Below are positions 11,567 through 23,265 of a DNA stretch of 64,000 nt, in pieces (position 1 is the stretch's first letter; each line of letters starts with the position of its first letter). The stretch is taken from assembly GCA_973895155.1 (NCBI GenBank), contig OZ316899.1, positions 5,456,001 to 5,520,000 of the forward strand, in the 5' to 3' direction. A program made the position numbers and the translations under genes. The stretch comes from Marsupella aquatica (taxonomy: Eukaryota > Marchantiophyta). The notes below the pieces were generated by a model. The model was not told the DNA's origin. It saw only the letters and a program-made list of their open reading frames with translations, and did no database searches.

Positions 11567-11845
11567 GAATTTATTTTTCTTTTCTGAATTTTTAATTTTT
11601 TTAGCCAGCGCCCGGCGCTGGTAATGCTAGCGCCCAAAGCTAGCCAAAAAATGTTTTTTTTTTAATTTTGTTTGGAAAATGTGATTTTTTTGAAAATATT
11701 TTTTGATTGTGTTAAACATCACAAAAACACCAACTGTTTTACTCATCCAATTCCTTCATATACATAGTTGGTTGTCTAGGTGGTTGGTTGTATAACCGTC
11801 ATGGGTTAGGGGTTTAGTCCTAACCTTAGGTAGACTTGTTCTAGG

Positions 11846-13470
11846 AGTCCATTTGTATCCGGTGAGGTGAGTATCAGGAGTTACTGGCATTATTGGTCCG
11901 AATACTTGTCGGGAAATCAAGGAGTCCAGTTCTGAATTGACTGCCTTCTGCCAGTCTTGCCAATCAGGTTGTTTTCTCGCTTCTGTTATGGTTAAGGGAT
12001 CAGGTGAGTCCTCCATCATTGTTGTTGATAATTGGAATTCGAATGTGTTGTCTGGTATTGTGGTGGGTCTATAGTGGATTTTGCCTGTGTAATTGTAGTT
12101 AATGGCTATTTCTTCGTTCTCTGTTGGGGTGGTCTGTTGGGCCCTCCTCTGGCGAGGGTGTTTATCCACAGCTCCAGGAGGTCTTCCTCTTTTCTTGCGT
12201 GGTTCAATGCTTGTGGCTGGCTGGTGGTCCATATTTATTCTAGATGGTGCGTTGGTAGCTGGGTTATGGGATCTGGTCACTTTGGCAACATCCGCGAATG
12301 CATCGGGTAATTCTTCCATTACTCGAGTGAGGTGTAGTATTCATTGTACCTCTGTATCTGTTTGGGAAGTTCTGGGGTCGTTCCAGAATTGGGAGTTGAT
12401 TTGCCAGGCTAGTAGTTTAGTTGCAGGTTCTGATGTTTTTGGTGTGGTGTTTAAGGCTGGGAATACTGTCTCATAGAAGTGGCAACCAGCGAATCTAGCT
12501 TGACATACTTCAGCAGTTGTAGGTTCTAGGTATCTGATAATGGATGTGGAGTCAAAACCTATGTTGATCCCCTTTTGTCTCTGGGGTCCCAGTTTAGTCC
12601 TCTTGGGTCCCATTATGGGAACCAAGGCCTGGCAACCAAATGTTTGAAGGTGTGCCAGGTTGGGTGAGGTGCCAAATGCAAGGTGGTATGGGGAGCTCGT
12701 ATTAAAAGTAGATGGCCTGTATCTGAGGAGTGCAGCAGCGTGGAGGATGGCGTGGCCCCAGGCAGAAGGTGGGAGACTGGTTTGCATAAGGAGTGGTCAA
12801 GCTATTGTCTGTAGACGTTTAATGAGGGATTCTGCAATCCCGTTTTGGAAATGAACGTAGGCTACAGGGTATTCAACTTCAATCCCAGATGCAATGCAGA
12901 AGTCGTTGAATGTCTGTGATGTGAATTCTTCTGCATTGTCTACTCTTAATGTTTTGATGGGGTGGTCGGGAAATTATGCTTTTAGGCGCAGGATGTGGGC
13001 TAAGAGTCGGGAGAAGACTAAGTTGCGTGTTGATAGGAGGGAGACCTGGGACCATTTTGATGAGGCGTCAATGGTAGCTAAGAAGAATTTGAAGGGTCCG
13101 CTTGGGGGATCGACAGGGCCGCATACATCCGCATGTATTTGCTTGAGGAATTTGGGGATATTTTTGTCTGTTGTGGATGGGGAAGGTCTCATTGTGAGTT
13201 TTCCCTGTGACCATGCAAGGCAAGGAGATCGCATGGAGGTTGGGTGTACTGAGGTGGGTATTCCTTGCGTGTCTTTGAGGATCTTATGGAACATCTGTGT
13301 GCCTGGGTGTCCCAGGCGACGATGCCATGTTTCGGTTATAGTCTGTGTGGGGGTCTCAGTGTAAAAGGTGTGGATTCTAATGGCATAGAATCCCAATGGA
13401 AAAGCTATCAGGGTCTCTTTTATTTCTATGCCATTCTTGGTCTTTGCCACGATGTGTAATACTTCTTGGG
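11846..13470 (-). pseudogene. pol: Residual copia pol: pre-integrase, integrase, start of RT
   Basis: On the minus strand WHRRLGHPGTQMFHKIL (near 13345) opens the pre-integrase. The integrase residues follow in HADVCGPVDPPSG and VHFQNGIAESLIKRL, separated by a frame change near 12970. The linker shares NAPSRI and KKRGRPPGA with the element at 4436. Coding stops at HLTGYKWT, where the LTR fusion begins (11845/11846). Several stops and frame changes make it non-functional. Confidence 0.88.
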
Positions 13471-13770
13471 ATTCGTGGATGCTGGTGTGGATGATTGTGT
13501 AGATCCATCTCTGCTCAGCGATATGTTGTGATGTGTAACGTTTGGCAGATGAATCTGCCTCAGATTGTAATAATTGGAATTTGTTGAATTGTTGTCAAGA
13601 ATGTATGTTGATCATCTACGATCATCTTCCTTTCGTCAAATCGTGAGTGGATAGGAGGAGAATCGGAAAAAAAACTTTGGTCTGGAATTTTGGTCTTCAA
13701 ATTGAAATCAAAATTGGAATTGGGATCGGTCTGCACTGGTGGGTCGGGGAAGAAAAATCTCAAGAGCACA

Positions 13771-13785
13771 CTCGTGCTGATAACA
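13771..13785 (-). other. Primer binding site of the deleted copia
   Basis: Directly inside the minus-strand 5' LTR the sequence reads TGTTATCAGCACGAG, the same site as in the complete copia. Confidence 0.7.
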
Positions 13786-14034
13786 TGTTAAACATCACAA
13801 TAACACCAACTGTTTTACTCATCCAATTCCTTCATATACATAGTTGGTTGTCTAGGTGGTTGGTTGTATAACCGTCATGGGTTAGGGGTTTAGTCCTAAC
13901 CTTAGGTAGACTTGTTCTAGGGGTTACAATAGATTGTCATTTTTCCTGGTAATAGTAATTTTTTGCTGGTAATAGGAAAATTTTTACTGGTACCAGGAAA
14001 ACTGTTTCCTGTTTTCTGTCACGGGTGCCATACC

Positions 14035-14730
14035 CTCCCCAATCCTCTTTTGTTTGTCCGCAACTTGTTGTAATTTGGTCTTAGCCTCTTCTAGTTCATT
14101 TTTTAGCTGATGACATCCCTCGCTTCATCCTTCCACCTTCCCTTCTCCCCCATCCACTTGGCCCGTTTTACGTCAAAATGGGCCTTAGCAACAATTGCTA
14201 CCCATGCTTCCTCCTTTAAGGTAGCAATACGCTTGGCAATACATCCACCAATGGTTTGATGACTACCTCATTTTCCTTGGCCAAGGTCACCTATGATTTT
14301 GCAACCTGATGCTCTTGTGTATCTTTCAGCTGGTTCATTTGTTAATATAGATTGGCAACCTTCCCCTTCTCCATTGCCAATAAATCCTTCTGCTTTTTAA
14401 CCAAATGGTCAACTTTGTTCTTCCAATTGGCCCGGTGCTTCTTCAACTCCCTAATCTCAGCACCCATGTTATTTATTGCCTCTGACTTGCACCTATTATT
14501 GTCCAACCACATCATCAAATCCTCCCAAAGATTTAGAGGTGTTGGGACCCTCAAATTGACCAGCGTTGCTCTCTTTGTACATAGCTCATCCAAAGCATTT
14601 ACAACTTTTCTCCATTGGCCTGCTTATCGGCCATCTCCCTAAGGCTCCTGATAGCTCTAACTTCTTCTTTTGCTCTACATTGTACAGGACCATGAGCCTA
14701 CTATGCTCTGCCATGCACTTGTACTCTAAG
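14035..14730 (-). pseudogene. Middle part of the interrupted coiled-coil host gene
   Basis: The minus strand holds an 83-residue frame (14342-14593) rich in Lys/Glu heptads, with LWEDLMMWLDNNRCKSEAI followed by a basic helix. Further coding-like segments lie on either side in other phases (for example EEAWVAIVAKAHFDVKRAKW near 14150-14200). The segment ends exactly at the GGAA target duplication of element A (14731-14734). The same strand resumes at 27728. Small frame changes show the gene is decaying. The family is not recognised. Confidence 0.5.
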
Positions 14731-14734
14731 GGAA

Positions 14735-14760
14735 ATCAGCCTATTCATTAAAAGTGTATT
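14735..14760 (+). repeat. Left terminal inverted repeat of element A
   Basis: 26 bp, an exact reverse complement of 27702-27727. The outermost bases are ATCAGCC. Confidence 0.93.
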
Positions 14761-14769
14761 ATTATTTGA

Positions 14770-15085
14770 TTTATGTACATTTGGGCAATGAAAAGTGTAC
14801 TTTTGGGCTTGGAAAAGTGTACATTTGGCCAATGAAAAATGTACATTTGGGGATAGAAAAATGTACAATTGGCCCAAAGAGTGTACATTTGGGCAATGAA
14901 AAGTGTAAATTTGAACATCAAAATAGGTACATTTGGCTTTAAAAGTGTACATTTGAGTACATTTGGCCTAGAAAGTGTACATTTGAGTGAAAAATGCATA
15001 CATTTGGCTTAAAAAGTGTACATTTAAGTGCATTTGGTCTAGAAAGTGTAACTTGTAGTGCAACAAAGTGTACATTTGGCCTAGT
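14770..15085. repeat. Left subterminal repeat cluster of element A
   Basis: Roughly fifteen copies of AAAGTGTACATTTGG or close variants, centred on the palindrome TGTACA and spaced about 18-25 bp. The same word occurs three times at 27598-27660 near the other end. This is the usual arrangement of transposase-binding sites. Confidence 0.85.
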
Positions 15086-15345
15086 GTACATTTGCCTACC
15101 AACTCTTCTTATAATCATTTAAAAGAAAGAAATGAATAGAAAAATATTTTTAATTATGTAGAAAAAGCAAACATTCATATTCATAATGATCAAAAGTTTA
15201 GAAAATGAGGAGATAGTATCAAATTAAAACTATTAGAATAGTAAATAACCAGTACGTAAATTACTATGTTTGAATGAGTGACTATCTTAGTTACATAAAA
15301 ACTAGTAACTATCTATTTAATTATTATAGCTTCTAACAACTAAGT

Positions 15346-18300
15346 CTACTTGTCCATCCTTTGAAGATAATTTTGGACAGTTTGTAGAACATTTTGAGGG
15401 ATCTTCAAACCTCTGCCCGCCATGTTTTCTTCTTTCATTCCAGATTTAAAACCATACATTGCAGAATTTGCATACTGCCAATGTTGAGTATTCTCACCAA
15501 ACCCTGGATCTCGTTCCCATGTCTTAGTGGACATCAAACAATTTAGATACCGCGCACTCTCAGTCACATCAAGTTTAGAGTGTTTAGGCCTCCACCATTC
15601 AACTGGGAACATTGGAGCGTACTGTCGAGGCAGAGAAGGGTTTGTTGAAGATGTAGTTGGGACTTCATGCTTTGGGTCCACCAAACCCAAAGCTCTCACC
15701 AACCAGAAATGACCTCCACCATTTTTATTCTCCCAATCATCCTCGGGTCGAAGAAATACAAAGTTTCCTTCACAAATATCCTGTAAAGGAATCCATCGTC
15801 CTTGTTCTCTCTTAGCTCGAGATCCAACAAATGGTGTTGCTTGATCTTCCATCTCTTCCAAGACCTCATTTTGAAGAGCCGTTATCTCTGCATTCTCCTC
15901 ATCTTCACTTGGAGGACCACTTTGTTCCGGTTGGTTGACCTTGTAACCAGTGCCGTGGTTAGTCTTAGGCCAAAATCTGTTTTTCAAGGGAAATTGAGTA
16001 CTTCCCTCCCCTTCTAGTGCGAGCCCATTTGTCAACAACTCCACAATTCTCTCCCAATATTTCACAAGAGGAAATCTTTCCTTATATGCTATAGATGTCT
16101 CATCAGTGCAACTCCTTCTAAAAAAATCAAGGTACTTGTTAAGAAATGGGATAATCTCTTCAGATTTTTTGTGTATCTCTCCAATGGATTTAGCTAAGGG
16201 CTCTCCACTAGGTAAAAGAAGAGAATTTGTTGTCAGATCTGTTGCCCAAATGCACCTTCCACCAACTGGAGCCCAAGCTTGCTTTACATGGGACTTATAC
16301 TGAAATATTGGTACATTATCTCTCATAGAGAAAAGAAATGATACAGGTTTTGAGTGACCTTGAATATCTTTCACCTTGAAAGTTTGAAGATATTCTTTGT
16401 AAGATGCAACTTCTTGTATCAATCTGGGAACTGGATGAATGCTCTCGCATTCCCATACCTCTGCAACTTCTTTGTGCTGAACTTGATATGATACCTTTGA
16501 AAAGAGTGCATCAACATCTTCGTGCGTATGACCAACCATTAGAAAAGACATTTGAACAGTTTCAAATACTCCTCTACTCACAAGCTCGCTACAAAATGCC
16601 ATGACAATCTGGTTTTTGTTGTCCTTTGCTGAATTATCCATCTGCAATGTTAGGTGCCTTGGCAAGGGCTTGAACGATGGACTTCCTTGCTCTCCTTGCA
16701 TGTCTTCTCCTTCATCCTCATCTTGTTGGTTTGGGACGGTCTCAGTCCGACTCTCAGCTCCATCTTCAGAACCAATATACCTATTCACCGGATATTCTTG
16801 GTTCCAAATAACCCGTCAAAAATGCTTCAAAGTCAAGTAGGGCTTGAAAGAAAGGTCTGTGACGTTCCCAATGAAGGCCATCCAACATGTCACCTGTCTT
16901 GTCTCCATTGTACTCTTCAAGGTCTCGAAGACACTTAGCCAAGGATGTCACTGTGAAATCGGCATCCTCTGGCCAAAGGCCAGTGACACTAAAGTGTGCA
17001 TAAACTCCTGGATCCCTCCCGTGGGTCAACATCCCTGTGAGAGCAATAGGTAGCGGCATTCCATGACCCGAAAGAGATTTAGGAGTACTAACCATTTTTG
17101 GAATCCATGTCTTTGCTTGATCCATCTTGTCATGAATAATGCAAAGATATTCTCCTGGGTGTTGTTTGGCCATCACTCAATGAGCGTAGTAAACATATCT
17201 ACGTGACATTTGCTCACAAAGATGTTGCGCTCGCTTTTCTTCAATTTCAGCACGTTCTTTTTTCCTTCTTTCTCGCATCAAACTGTCTTTGTATTCACAA
17301 CAAAGAGTACACTTGGCAAATGCACCATCTTTATGAAAACTGAAGTTTGCAAATGAGTTGCTCCAGATCTTGTAGAGAGTATTCTCTGTGACAGGAGGAA
17401 GCCCTTCTTCCTTTATCTTTGTTCTCACATCTTCCAGAATCTCTAGCTTCTTGTAACACGCCGGAAGACGGTACTCAATAGAGTCTTCCCATGTGCCCCT
17501 CCATAAGGCATATGAGGCATGGGCTCTGCATTTCGAGTCAAAAAAGCCTCCAACAGAGCTCGTGCATGCAAGGTATTTGCCCTTGTTTTCATCAAGCCCG
17601 TATTGCCATGGAACCCAATTTTGCAACCCTCCACATATCTCCTTTTGTAATCATAATATTTGGTGTGGCTAAAACCGTGGATAATTGCAAATGCATGTCT
17701 GCATACGACCATACCCTTAAGAACATGGTGTCCCTTATCACAAACATCATCCTCTCTATAGTGAAAGAGGTTGAAAATGTGTGACGTTTTTGACTCGCTT
17801 GACATCCCATGAAATTCCATCCTAATATCTTCGATGTTTTCCCTTGGCATAATGAGACAACATTTTTGCTTGCAACAATTTTCTCTTTTCACATCATCAA
17901 TTGACGCCTCTGTTGTTTTTGAAATTGCCTTGGTTTCCAACAACCTCCTCTTCTTTTCATTCGGATCTACTTGATTCCTCTTGTTGAAATTGTACGGCCT
18001 TGAACGTAGTACTCCTCTATCACTTACATCCGCATTGAGTTCATCCCTATCCATTGAGTCCATCCTCTCAGAACCTTCCACCAAAATGTCTGACAAAATT
18101 TTTCCATTTGCAACTAGTTTTGTTGAATCAATCCGCCATCGAATCAAACTCACTACTCCCTTGTGGATGTTGGGAAAGTATTGTGCTGCCACGACATCTT
18201 TCACAACAATCCCAACATGGTCATCACCAAGAATTTCATCATCAACTGCTGCTGTCACTTGAGGGACAGTGATCGTTCCAGTGGCAACCATTTTGGTTCG

Positions 18301-19101
18301 ATCCAAATCAGTGTAGAGTTCAACCAACTCTGACATCCAGTTTGCCCGATGAAAATAGTCACACTTAGTGTCCGTGGTGTTCGCCGAACAAGACTGTGAA
18401 ACAAAATTTGCCTTGTCCTTCTGCTTCTTAGAGGAAGATTTGTTGCTCCCATCAATATCAACATTCCATACTTTATTGTGGACGTCAACCACATCCCATA
18501 GAACCCAAGAGCCCTTTGCCTCTTCAATTGTTGCAGCTCCACCATGTGCGTAAGGTAAAGTCTTACTACCATGAATCACATCTGTGACTTTTACACTAAC
18601 CCGAGACTCACTGAGTAATATGTTATGACATCTCTCCATTGGATCGGTCTTGAAAACAACTCCAAAGGCCACACAATGGCTAGAGATAAACATTTCAACC
18701 TCATCGCCTGGCCTTAGGGTGGTCAAAGCATCCTCCTCTACATTTGCAAAAGTATGGATGTTGTTATCTTTTTGAGTCGAACAACTACCAATACTGATGC
18801 ATTTTTGAGTAATCTTATCCGCAGATCAATATGCACATGACATATCCCAAATGACACATGAGTCAATGGCATCATGAAGATTTTCTGCCCTAGGCATTGG
18901 AAAAGGGAGCTTCCTAGTCTCACCAAAGGCCTTCTCAATGAGAACCCCAATTTGATTCTCTCCTAGCACAATATTTTGAACACTCTCTCGCGGATCTGTC
19001 TTTTGAACTGTCCCATTTCCAACATCGTAACCATCGATTGTCAAGGTAACATCATCGCCCCTAGAAAACCTTTGAGACATCCTTTTCCTATTTTCCTGCA
19101 C
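15346..19101 (-). pseudogene. DUF7869-type transposase-like protein of element A with two DUF8039-like domains
   Basis: Reading from 19101 on the minus strand, two copies of a domain with the pattern 'basic start, GDxVxxxI..., KTDPxE, LPxxxG..., VxWDM' occur at about 19080-18840 and 18723-18470. They resemble DUF8039 of plant transposon proteins. Next come a Cys-rich segment and HGFSHTKYYDYKRRY, then CIIHDKMDQAKTWIPKM near 17130. The DUF7869 core follows: HLTLQMDNSAKDNKNQ and FLMVGHTHEDVDALF near 16540-16650. These Asp/His/Glu-rich motifs are the likely RNase H-fold catalytic sites (inference). An acidic loop of ~80 residues separates the first and second motifs. Breaks include a TGA near 18835, a frame change near 17630, a TGA at 17177 and another frame change near 16785, so this copy is probably dead. 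Confidence 0.8.
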
Positions 19102-19140
19102 ACTGAAAAAAATGGATTAAATCCAAACTCATGCAAATTT

Positions 19141-19945
19141 TGATTCAGACTACTATCCTCCAATTTCGGATTTGGACTAGGACCATCCGAGTCCGGATTT
19201 GGACCGGGACCATCCAAGTCTGGATTAGGACTGCAATCCTCCGAGTCTGGATTTGGACTCCGATCCTCCGATTCTGGATTTGGCCTGGGACCATCAGAGT
19301 CCGGATTTGGACCGGGACCATCCAAGTTCGGATTTGGACTGCAATCCTCCGAGTCTGGATTTGGACTACAATCCTCCGATTCTGGATTTGGACTGGGACC
19401 ATCCGAGTCCGGATTTGGACCGGGACCATCCAAGTCCGGATTTGGACTGCAATCCTTCGAGTCTGAATTTGGACTACGATCCTCCGATTCTGGATTTGGA
19501 CTGGGACCATCCCAATCCAAACTAGGACTAGGACCATCCCAATCCAAACTAGGACTTGGACCATCCAAGTCCAAACCTGGACTCTGACCATCCCAATCCA
19601 AACTTGGACTTGGACCATCCCAATCCAAACTTGGACTCAGACCATCCCAATCCAAACTAGGACTTAGACCATCCAAGTCCAAACTAGGACTCGGACCATC
19701 CCAATCCAAAGTTGGACTCGGACCATCCTAATCCAAAGTTGGACTCGGATGATCCCAATCCAAAGTTGGACTAGGACCATCGTAATCCAAAGTTGGACTC
19801 GGACCATCCCAATCCAAACTAGGACTTGGACCATCCAAGTTCAAACTTGGACTCGTATGACCCCAATCCAAAGTTGGACTCAGATGATCCCAATGCAAAC
19901 TTGGACTAGGACCATCCGAATCCAAACTTGGACTAGGACCATCCT
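19141..19945. repeat. Minisatellite of a ~26-bp quasi-palindromic unit (about 30 copies)
   Basis: Tandem units alternate between two types, GGACCATCCGAGTCCGGATT and GGACCATCCCAATCCAAACT, joined by TTGGACTC. The unit is flanked by TTGGA and TCCAA, so it is nearly self-complementary. All frames stay open across it, giving spurious repeat proteins on both strands. The same word recurs at 21196-21430, 23266-23620 and 26228-26250, always between coding exons of this element, and once inside an exon (25420-25444). Confidence 0.93.
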
Positions 19946-19949
19946 AGAC

Positions 19950-20640
19950 CAACCCATGATGTAATGGGAGATAAACTTCAAACATCTTAAGCTAAGAAAA
20001 ATCCAAATTTAGGAAGACCCCGTATTTTACGGATCTCCCTAGATATGGTGTAGCCTAAAGTTTGCGTGGTCTTAAGGCAGACCCTAATGTCTACATACAG
20101 TTTCATGAAATAATGGAACCTTATATTTGAATGCATTAACCTTATACTCACCTTAGTATTAAGATCTGGTAGAAGATGAATATCACATCCAAGGGGTATA
20201 CATTGTTGTTTGAATAATGGTAAAAACTTCCCAGATTCTTGAAATACAAGCTATATGCCACTAAATCTTGGGAGTAAAAAACAAACTGAACCCTAAACCA
20301 CACATGTCTGTAAAAGATAAACTGAGAGGACTCCAAAAGTCAAGAAGCTGGCTAAGCTGACCCAATGAAGGTAAGTGGCTCAATACATAACACTTTAAGA
20401 GAAACTCCCTCCGGATTACATGGAGCTTAGATTTGGGAAACTAGAACAAGAATGAGCTCCGAAGTGGGCGTCTCCCAAATTATACCCTTCGCTCGAGTCG
20501 GCTCAACCGGAAATCGCGTGAAGATAAGGGTTGAGTACGCGTTCACCTTAGCTTGCGGACACACCTTATCTTCACGAGCCTAATTGCACGGGGACTACCA
20601 TGGAAGGCTGTTAGGTAGGCAGGACATCAAGGAAGGAGGC
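19950..20640. other. Spacer between the divergent genes of element A
   Basis: No credible frame is present. This ~700-bp stretch lies between the minus-strand transposase start (19101) plus its minisatellite and the plus-strand cargo, so it should hold both promoters. I see no TATA box that I would defend. Confidence 0.4.
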
Positions 20641-20990
20641 CGTATGCAAGGTGAGGGCAACGGGCCGTACGCCAGAGCAGGCCGTACGCAGTAGAAGGAG
20701 GCAACTGGCCGTACACAGGCCGGGGTGAGGCAGGAGGGGGTAAAGGGACAGAGAGGTCCAGCCAGGACCTCATTCTCATTCTCTCACTTCTCGCTCTCTC
20801 GCTCTCTCGCTCTCCTCCTCACTCTCTCACTCTCCTCTCGCTCTCCTTGCTCTCTGCTCTCCGCTCTCTCTCCGCTCTCCGTTCTCTCTCTGCGTCCTTG
20901 CCTCCGCTTGCCTCCGCCTGCCTCCGCCTGCCTCCGCCTGCCTCCGCCTTCCACCTTCCACCTCCATTATTTTTTATTGCCCTAGATCGG
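20640..20990 (+). promoter_or_regulatory. Putative promoter and 5' leader of the cargo gene
   Basis: Four copies of a GGCCGTACGC-like word lie at 20637-20720, where local GC rises sharply. They are followed by a ~200-bp pyrimidine tract of CTCTCGCTCTC and GCCTCCGCCT repeats (20765-20965) ending just before ATG 20991. CT-rich leaders downstream of GC-rich upstream repeats are common in plant promoters. The call rests on position and composition only. Confidence 0.45.
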
Positions 20991-21162
20991 ATGCCTGCTA
21001 AGCCGCCACGTGTCATGCTGCCATGTGTTAGAAAGATGGAAGCGAATCGCGTCCTTGTGATGTCCTATGTGGAAGAAACGGAGGAGTTTGACCTCTCCTC
21101 TATGAGCGACAGTGTGGAACTGGCACTCAAAGACTCTAGACAATTTCAATCACGAATCCCTA
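20991..21162 (+). CDS. First exon of the element A ParB/methylase cargo gene
   Basis: Starting at ATG 20991 (MPAKPPRVMLPCVRKMEANR), the frame encodes ~57 residues with an acidic patch (YVEETEEFDLSSMSDSVE). It reaches a canonical donor, GTAAGT, at 21163. The following intron is filled with the element's quasi-palindromic repeat. No domain is recognisable in this exon. I chose this start because it follows the pyrimidine-rich leader and has no upstream in-frame ATG nearby. Confidence 0.5.
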
Positions 21163-21434
21163 GTAAGTATCCATCACCTATCCTCCCTAAGTCTTAGAGG
21201 ACTGGGACCATTCGAGTCCAAAGTTGGACTCGGACCATCCCAATCCAAACTTGGACTCGGACCATCCCAATCCAAACTTGGACTCGGATGATTCCAATCT
21301 AAAGTTGGACTCGGACCATCCCAATCCAAAGTTGGACTCGGATGATCCTAATCCATCTAAGAGATTGAATCCCGATTGTAGGAGCAAGTCTAAAACCATC
21401 TCAAGTTGGACTAGGACCATCCTAATCCAACAAG

Positions 21435-23150
21435 AGTTATTCGAATGTTTTAAAGGTTTCAAGTCTAACATGGATGACGTTTATGATGCAGGGAGCGATC
21501 TTGTTGTTTTCAAACCCGCGATTGCACCGACCCACTGCCTGGACGGATTCTTACTAGATGAGAGATCCCCACGCTTTTGATGGGGGCTTGAGTTCTCAAG
21601 AACCCCGCTTAATAATGAAGTGCCATCAACCATGATTGAACTTGTTTTGACCTTAAAGTGCAGAGGAAATGATAGCCTGACTTTTGTTTGCGGACCTGTG
21701 GTCTCTGTTGGCATTGGAGGGAGAGGGATGAATACGGTCATTCTCGAGATGCACGATAAGTCCTGTTGGGTTAAAGTTAACCTTCTGTCAAAGGCATACT
21801 CCTCTGAATTCAATGTCGAATGGCACGCAAGTGGGGAATTGAGCGTTTTGTCAATGGGATTTTTTCCAAAGACCTATGACACAAAGAAGTTGGTTGCCGG
21901 GGTAACTGGTATGCTTCCAGTCGACATTATGTATGGGTTTCAATATTTGAAACTCAATATGATGAAGCACCAAGGCAATTTTTCTTTTGCAACTACCTGG
22001 ACGTTAAGCAATTTACTTGAGAAAGCTGGATTGTTATCGTTGGAGTCGGAGGAGCCTGGTGTTTTAATTGATAAGGATGTTGCATTTGCTCCCAAGTTTG
22101 ATTTAGTCAAAGCAAAGCAATGGATAGAGTCTTTGTCCAAGACGAGAAAGTTTCCAGCGGTGAATACAAACCCTATGCCCGAGAAAGCGCCAGAGAAAGC
22201 TCCAGAACCTACAACAGAGACCGCAGGAACTACAGCAGCGACCTCTCAAAGAGCAGTGGGAAAACAAAAACAAAGCCAAAGGAAACCTCCGGTTGAGAAG
22301 AAACTTCCAGTTGAGAAGCCGAGTTGAGAAGCCAGTTGAGAAGCCAGTTGAGAAGCCGAGTACGAGAAGCCGAGTACGAGAAGCCGAGTTGAGAAGCCAG
22401 TTGAGAAGAAACGTCCGGTTGAGAAGCCGAGTGCAAGTGAAAAGAGACCAAGACAGAAGAAGAAACATAAAATTGACAGTGCCATCATGGATGACACTAC
22501 AGAAAACCTGACAGTGCATTCACAAGATGTGGACGAGCAGTTGGATGCTCCTGAGGAGAAGAAGGTCTTAGAAGGTAATGAGGTATTGCAACAAATGGAG
22601 CAATATTATACGTTTGGGATCAATTCGATATTTTCTATTCCTGTAGACAGTAGTTTCCCTGCGTCGGCAAGACTCTATTACAGAATGTTGAATGCATAAC
22701 ATGTAAAGGAGGTGGCCAATTCCATGATAAGAAATCCGGGGCATGAACCACACATAGCAGACTTGATTCCTTACACTACAAAACATAGAAACCTAATGCA
22801 GTATGACAACACAGAATCAGATAGGAGGGACTTTGTAGCAGCCGTGAAAAAGGGCGAGGTTCAATTCCTTGCCATTAGCGGTCAACATTCGGCTAGAGCA
22901 GCCAGATGGATTCGAGAATGGGCAAACAAGGATGCCAAGCTGACAGCATTGGCAAAAAAGCTGGAATTTTGAAAGTCAAGAATATTATCTCATCGAACAC
23001 CATCGTCAATATTAGTTGAGCATTCAATGCGATCTAATGCGATCAATAGCACGATGGTGTTTCAGTCATGCTTCAAAGATATAGTCATTCATGCTAGGCG
23101 ACAATTTGTGGAATGTGGAAAACCTAGCCGGCCAAAACATGGGGACAACA
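21435..23150 (+). pseudogene. ParB-like nuclease/DNA-binding domain exon(s) of element A cargo
   Basis: One reading phase runs through most of this stretch, with stops at 21578, 22325-22350 (slippage in a PVEKP repeat) and 22697 (probably CAA to TAA). The N-terminal part is globular. A Lys/Pro/Glu linker (PVEKPVEKK repeats, then RPRQKKKHK) precedes a ParB-like region: SIFSIPVDSSFPASARLYYR, then HVKEVANSMIRNPGHEP, then FLAISGQHSARAARWI near 22868-22913. The last resembles the GQHS variant of the ParB 'DGxHR' motif. A later segment, STMVFQSCFKDIVIHARRQF (near 23048), continues the phase after another stop at 22970. The role of ParB-like folds in DNA recognition or nicking is family knowledge; its use here is inferred. 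Confidence 0.65.
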
Positions 23151-23265
23151 AAACAAACGCTCAAGACAATCAAAAATTTCATGTATGAAGTGTTATTGCT
23201 TGATGGGTACAATACCGTAGATTCATGCACATTCAGTAGAATATTTCCACTGATATCGCCTAGTT

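Larger units (their letters stand above)
11710..13931 (-). mobile_element. Internally deleted Ty1/copia element (minus strand)
   Basis: LTR copies lie at 11710-11845 (3' LTR) and 13786-13931 (5' LTR), with target duplication GATTG at 11705-11709 and 13932-13936. The related miniature element at 28241 carries the unfilled site: a single GATTG, read as CAATC at 28346-28350 on the plus strand. That confirms the boundaries. The 3' LTR lacks its inner 10 bp and is fused directly to the start of the reverse transcriptase. Most of RT, RNase H and the purine tract were therefore deleted, and gag is almost entirely missing too. The remaining pol is close kin of the complete copia at 4436. Confidence 0.9.
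11567..14034. mobile_element. Truncated MULE-type miniature element split by a copia insertion
   Basis: The outer parts are 11567-11709 and 13937-14034. The right end, CTGTCACGGGTGCCATACCC, is the reverse complement of the terminal sequence at 28241. Subterminal words CTGGTAATAG and CTGGTACCAG recur near the end. The left part carries CAGCGCCCGGCGCTG near 11608 and is co-linear with the copy at 28241-28480 in the opposite orientation. No left terminal inverted repeat is present, so that end was lost or never formed. Confidence 0.75.

Noticed and set aside
12032-13459. Plus-strand ORFs of 60-156 codons across the second copia
   Set aside because: They are antisense shadows of the minus-strand integrase and RT segments, which carry clear motifs.
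11498-14103. 69-bp direct repeat as a target site duplication
   Set aside because: No DNA transposon family here makes duplications of that length. Repair-associated duplication is more likely.
19131-19925. Long repeat-protein ORFs on both strands (PNPDSDGPSP-type and others)
   Set aside because: They are open only because the minisatellite unit lacks stops in any frame. The array is spacer, not a gene.
19141-19945. CRISPR-like array
   Set aside because: Units are contiguous and degenerate, without unique spacers of constant length, and the context is a eukaryotic transposon.
20725-20985. Ser/Leu-rich 86-codon ORF
   Set aside because: It is a translation of the CT-rich leader tract. Composition alone keeps the frame open.
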